The notes under the pieces were generated by a model. It was not told the origin of the DNA, made no database searches, and saw only the letters and a program-made list of their open reading frames with translations. This document shows, one piece after another, positions 5,963-7,741 of a DNA stretch of 7,741 bases. Source of the stretch: JBBTRP01 sp038065125 (GTDB lineage: Bacteria > Patescibacteriota > Patescibacteriia > JACQRZ01); assembly GCA_038065125.1 (NCBI GenBank), contig JBBTRP010000033.1, forward strand, positions 1 to 7,741, in the 5' to 3' direction. A program made the translations under genes and the position numbers. Every line of letters begins with the position of its first letter. Within the stretch, counting starts at the first letter, position 1.

Positions 5963-6304
5963 GTGCCAAGGTTCGACCGCGAGATCGAAGATGAGCTCGA
6001 CTACTACGAGCTGGACAGAGCACTGAATACAATCGAAGACCGGAAAGCGAAGGAAGACGAGCGGCAAGCGGACGAGGAGGAGAGTCAGGAGGCGCTCGCC
6101 ACGCAACCCGTAGCGGGAACCGTAAATCATGTGTCGGCGTATGACAACTTCAACGCCGTTGATCCGGCAAAGGATAAGCCGCTTGCGGGCGACAACTTCC
6201 CGCCTCCACTGAGCCCCGTGGCTATAACGGAAAAGCGGCGTAAACGCCGTGCCACCGCCCGGAAGGCCGCCGTCTCGCAGGTCGCCTGGATGGGCAACCT
6301 GTAG
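5963..6304 (+). CDS. Hypothetical 113-aa highly charged protein
   Basis: I do not recognise this protein. It has three parts. Residues 1-47 are very acidic and helix-prone (many D, E, K and R; no Gly or Pro after P2), suggesting a charged helix or short coiled coil. Residues 48-88 are Pro/Asn/Asp-rich and likely disordered (PPPLSP at 80-85). Residues 89-101 are strongly basic (EKRRKRRATARKA), followed by a short hydrophobic end AVSQVAWMGNL. The basic patch could bind nucleic acid or acidic partners; this is inference. No signal peptide or TM helix. Coding status rests on the strong ribosome binding site ahead of GTG, the uninterrupted frame, and a hairpin right after the stop. It diverges from the metalloprotease and lies 172 nt upstream of the phosphatase, in the same direction. 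A minus-strand frame overlapping it (6325-5897) has no start signal and is arginine-rich like a shadow. Confidence 0.62.
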   Translation: MPRFDREIEDELDYYELDRALNTIEDRKAKEDERQADEEESQEALATQPVAGTVNHVSAYDNFNAVDPAKDKPLAGDNFPPPLSPVAITEKRRKRRATARKAAVSQVAWMGNL

Positions 6305-6325
6305 GCAGCACTGCCACAAAAACAA

Positions 6326-6353
6326 CGCCCGACTTCACACCAGAGGTCGGGCG
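6326..6353 (+). terminator. Strong GC-rich hairpin after the 113-aa gene
   Basis: CGCCCGACTTC (6326-6336) pairs with GAGGTCGGGCG (6343-6353) over the loop ACACCA, an 11-bp stem with one G-T pair, starting 22 nt after the stop codon. The plus-strand tail CATCTATT has few T, whereas the minus strand reads TTGTTTTTG after the stem. The hairpin therefore looks at least as good for minus-strand termination. Position favours service to the 113-aa gene. It separates that gene from the phosphatase, whose own promoter should then lie between 6354 and 6461. Confidence 0.62.
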
Positions 6354-6461
6354 CATCTATTAAAAAAAATCTTCTGACCAAATCTCCTTGCAAACTACCC
6401 CGTCCCATTCATTTTACAAAACTGCCGTACTGATTTACTCTTGCCCGTGTATCATACACGA

Positions 6462-6467
6462 AGGAGG
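6462..6467 (+). promoter_or_regulatory. Consensus Shine-Dalgarno AGGAGG deciding the phosphatase start
   Basis: AGGAGG (within GAAGGAGGAAC) lies 9 nt upstream of GTG 6477. It rules against the longer in-frame TTG at 6441, which would place the ribosome binding site inside the coding region. Confidence 0.8.
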
Positions 6468-6476
6468 AACGAGGAC

Positions 6477-7136
6477 GTGCTCGATCTCTACATGGTGCGG
6501 CATGCCGAAAGCGAGATGCAGCGCCGACGGCATCTTATCTGCGGAAGATTCCCGCACACGCCCCTCTCTCGGAGAGGAAGAATTCAAGGACGACTCTTAG
6601 GCAAGCGGCTTGCGCGCGAGGGAGTGCGCTTCGACGAGATCATGATCCCGCCGAGCATCCGCCACGCTCAAACACTGGAGTGTATCCGGCCGTTCATCGG
6701 CGCCGACCCCGAGGTGATCATCGTGGACGCTCTGCACGAGATCCACAAGGGTACGTGGGACGGCAAAGATCGCGACGCTATGCTCGCGGCCCATCCGGAA
6801 CTTCCCGAGAGAGCGCGCAGGCAGGGAGTCGACTTCTGTCTGCCAGGTGGGGAATCTATGCGCGAAAAGGGCGAAGAAATTCTCCGATTCGCAAACAAGC
6901 AAGCCGCGACCCACAAGGACGCGGATCACTCCATTCTCACAATCTCCTCGTCAGGAACGATCAATCTGCTCGTGTGGGCGCTCTTTGGACTTGATGATGA
7001 GTTCGCGCTCAATCCAAAAATCGAGAACACCTCGATCACGCACCTGCGACACGCCGACACATGGTCGCTCGTAAAGATCAACGACCATGATCACTTACTC
7101 GCGAATATTCTTGGCCTGAAATGTAAAAAAGCGTGA
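6477..7136 (+). CDS. Histidine phosphatase (phosphoglycerate mutase-like) family protein lacking the second catalytic His
   Basis: A 219-aa cytoplasmic protein of the histidine phosphatase (PGAM) superfamily. Visible motifs are LYMVRHAES (4-12) with the phospho-acceptor H9 and R8, TPLSRRGRIQG (28-38), SIRHAQT (60-66) with R62, and E88 followed by GTWDG (92-96), matching the catalytic-acid region. NTSITHL (184-190) and DHDHLL near the end resemble the fructose-2,6-bisphosphatase-like branch. The usual V-S-H-G-G near residue 158 reads I-S-S-S-G, so Ser replaces the second catalytic His. The flanking match ILTI-SSSG-TI makes the alignment unambiguous. Activity may be lowered, altered or absent. 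GTG at 6477 is chosen because AGGAGG lies 9 nt upstream and the family motif begins three residues in; an upstream TTG at 6441 would add 12 unrelated residues. The substrate is unknown. The stop codon overlaps a terminator that serves the opposite strand. Confidence 0.9.
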   Translation: MLDLYMVRHAESEMQRRRHLICGRFPHTPLSRRGRIQGRLLGKRLAREGVRFDEIMIPPSIRHAQTLECIRPFIGADPEVIIVDALHEIHKGTWDGKDRDAMLAAHPELPERARRQGVDFCLPGGESMREKGEEILRFANKQAATHKDADHSILTISSSGTINLLVWALFGLDDEFALNPKIENTSITHLRHADTWSLVKINDHDHLLANILGLKCKKA

Positions 7137-7156
7137 AGGAGAATCCTCCCACACGC
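7125..7156 (-). terminator. Rho-independent terminator for the Nudix gene
   Basis: GCGTG (7131-7135) pairs with CACGC (7152-7156), and GGAG (7138-7141) pairs with CTCC (7146-7149) across a 2x2 internal loop. On the minus strand the stem is followed at once by six T (7130-7125). It lies about 87 nt beyond the Nudix stop and overlaps the phosphatase stop codon on the other strand. Confidence 0.68.
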
Positions 7157-7182
7157 GAACTCCGACCAGCTCAGACCTTAAC

Positions 7183-7230
7183 GCCCGGCCGCACCTTCGC
7201 TCCGGGCTTCTTTATATGTCTCTTTTTTTC
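7183..7230 (+). terminator. Rho-independent terminator for the phosphatase gene
   Basis: GCCCGG (7183-7188) pairs with CCGGGC (7202-7207) over a 13-nt loop and is followed by the T-rich TTCTTTATATGTC and then a run of seven T (7223-7229). It begins 47 nt after the phosphatase stop. Together with the opposite-strand hairpin it closes the convergent gene pair. Confidence 0.7.
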
Positions 7231-7243
7231 GTCTTTTTCTTTC

Positions 7244-7741
7244 TCAAATAATTATTAAAAAATACCGGAGGAGCACCGCAACGCTTCTGTCTTCGCCAAT
7301 GCGACCATCGAGACACATCTGCAGCACTTCGTCTCTATGAACTTTTATGACGTTAATATCTTCGCCAAGCTCAAGATTCTGCCCCTCGAGTTCGACAAAT
7401 TTTTCGACCTGGAAGTAGTACAAGTCCCACTCAACTGTGGCGCCGCACGTGGATGTGGTGAGATAGCGGAGTTTTTCTATTTCAATTCCCACCTCTTCTC
7501 GAGCCTCTTTTCTTGCCGCCGCTTCAGCCTTTTCCAAGAGATTCTCTCTCGCATTACAAGCGGCACGATACTCATCGAGCGTGTCAAAAACCTTCCCGCC
7601 CGGAAGACGAATATCATACCCTCCTACTTCTTTTCTGAGCTCTTTTGTCAATACAAATTTATGATCATCAGTGGTAATAATCAACCGAACGCCTGGCGAT
7701 CTGCGGACCTTCTCAAGTACTCTTTTTGACTGCGGGTCATA
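7244..7741 (-). CDS. Nudix hydrolase, 5' end cut by window edge
   Basis: The frame is open from the TGA at 7246-7244 to the right edge, so at least 165 residues belong to a protein that starts outside the window; the TTG at 7684 is not a natural start. The visible N-terminal part contains SKRVLEKVRRSPGVRLIITTD. The Nudix box follows as LPGGKVFDT and, further on, EKAEAAARKEAREEVGI. This matches G-x5-E-x7-RE-U-x-EE-x-G-U with Lys for the first Arg and about 20 extra residues between the Gly and the first Glu. The Mg-binding Glu residues of REUxEE are present, so it should be active on a nucleoside diphosphate linked to another group. Substrate is unknown; ADP-ribose-type substrates are a guess. 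It converges on the phosphatase and ends in its own terminator. Confidence 0.88.
   Translation of the reverse strand, partial: YDPQSKRVLEKVRRSPGVRLIITTDDHKFVLTKELRKEVGGYDIRLPGGKVFDTLDEYRAACNARENLLEKAEAAARKEAREEVGIEIEKLRYLTTSTCGATVEWDLYYFQVEKFVELEGQNLELGEDINVIKVHRDEVLQMCLDGRIGEDRSVAVLLRYFLIII

Noticed and set aside
5897..6325. A 142-codon minus-strand frame overlapping the 113-aa gene
   Set aside because: No ribosome binding site or recognisable domain, and Arg/Leu/Val-rich shadow composition. The plus-strand frame has a strong Shine-Dalgarno site and a hairpin after the stop.
6441..6476. Longer phosphatase start at TTG 6441
   Set aside because: It would bury the consensus AGGAGG inside the coding region and add 12 residues unrelated to the family; GTG 6477 has ideal spacing.
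7131..7207. tRNA or small structured RNA in the gap between phosphatase and Nudix
   Set aside because: The stems do not make a cloverleaf and no T-arm or anticodon arm is seen. Both hairpins are explained as terminators on opposite strands.
7682..7684. TTG as the natural start of the Nudix gene
   Set aside because: The frame continues upstream without a stop to the window edge with protein-like sequence (SKRVLEKVRRSPG), so the gene is simply truncated.
1..7741. Defence system, CRISPR array, transposon or phage module
   Set aside because: No repeat-spacer pattern, transposase, integrase, nuclease or terminal inverted repeats found; the recognised genes are transport and metabolic families.

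Overview
This 7.7 kb bacterial window has mid-range GC content and short intergenic gaps. TGA is used as a normal stop (the Maf, phosphatase and Nudix genes end on it), so the code is table 11. Several traits would fit a Patescibacteria/CPR-type genome: mostly SD-less starts, compact gene packing, and a Nudix protein with a long insertion in its Nudix box. This lineage guess is inference from style and not shown by a marker gene. No rRNA, tRNA, CRISPR array, insertion sequence or phage gene is visible.

Left part (1-2564, minus strand): a metal- or drug-efflux operon. From a near-consensus promoter (2537-2564) it runs into a 132-aa membrane protein with a His/Met-containing loop, then a terminator-like hairpin with a T tract, then an unusually long (645 aa) RND periplasmic adaptor with a His-rich tail. 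It ends with the first 31 codons of an RND permease cut by the window edge.

Middle part (2561-5773, minus strand): housekeeping-like genes in one direction. These are a putative HExxH zinc metalloprotease (5773-4988), a PLP-dependent class I/II aminotransferase (4965-3640), a nucleoside deoxyribosyltransferase-like protein (3577-3155), and a Maf nucleotide pyrophosphatase (3145-2561). The last two are 9 nt apart, behind a promoter predicted to give a leaderless mRNA, and together suggest nucleotide-pool clean-up.

Right part (5774-7741): a 189-bp divergent intergenic region with small inverted repeats, then two plus-strand genes. One is a 113-aa highly charged orphan; the other is a histidine-phosphatase-family protein whose second catalytic His is replaced by Ser. 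Both begin with GTG behind strong Shine-Dalgarno sequences, unlike any of the minus-strand genes. A convergent Nudix hydrolase (minus strand) runs off the right edge, and the 107-bp gap between it and the phosphatase carries one terminator for each strand.

The best candidates for something new are the adaptor with a non-coiled insert at the hairpin tip together with its small His/Met partner and possible attenuator, the orphan metalloprotease, and the His-less phosphatase. None amounts to a demonstrated new system from sequence alone.
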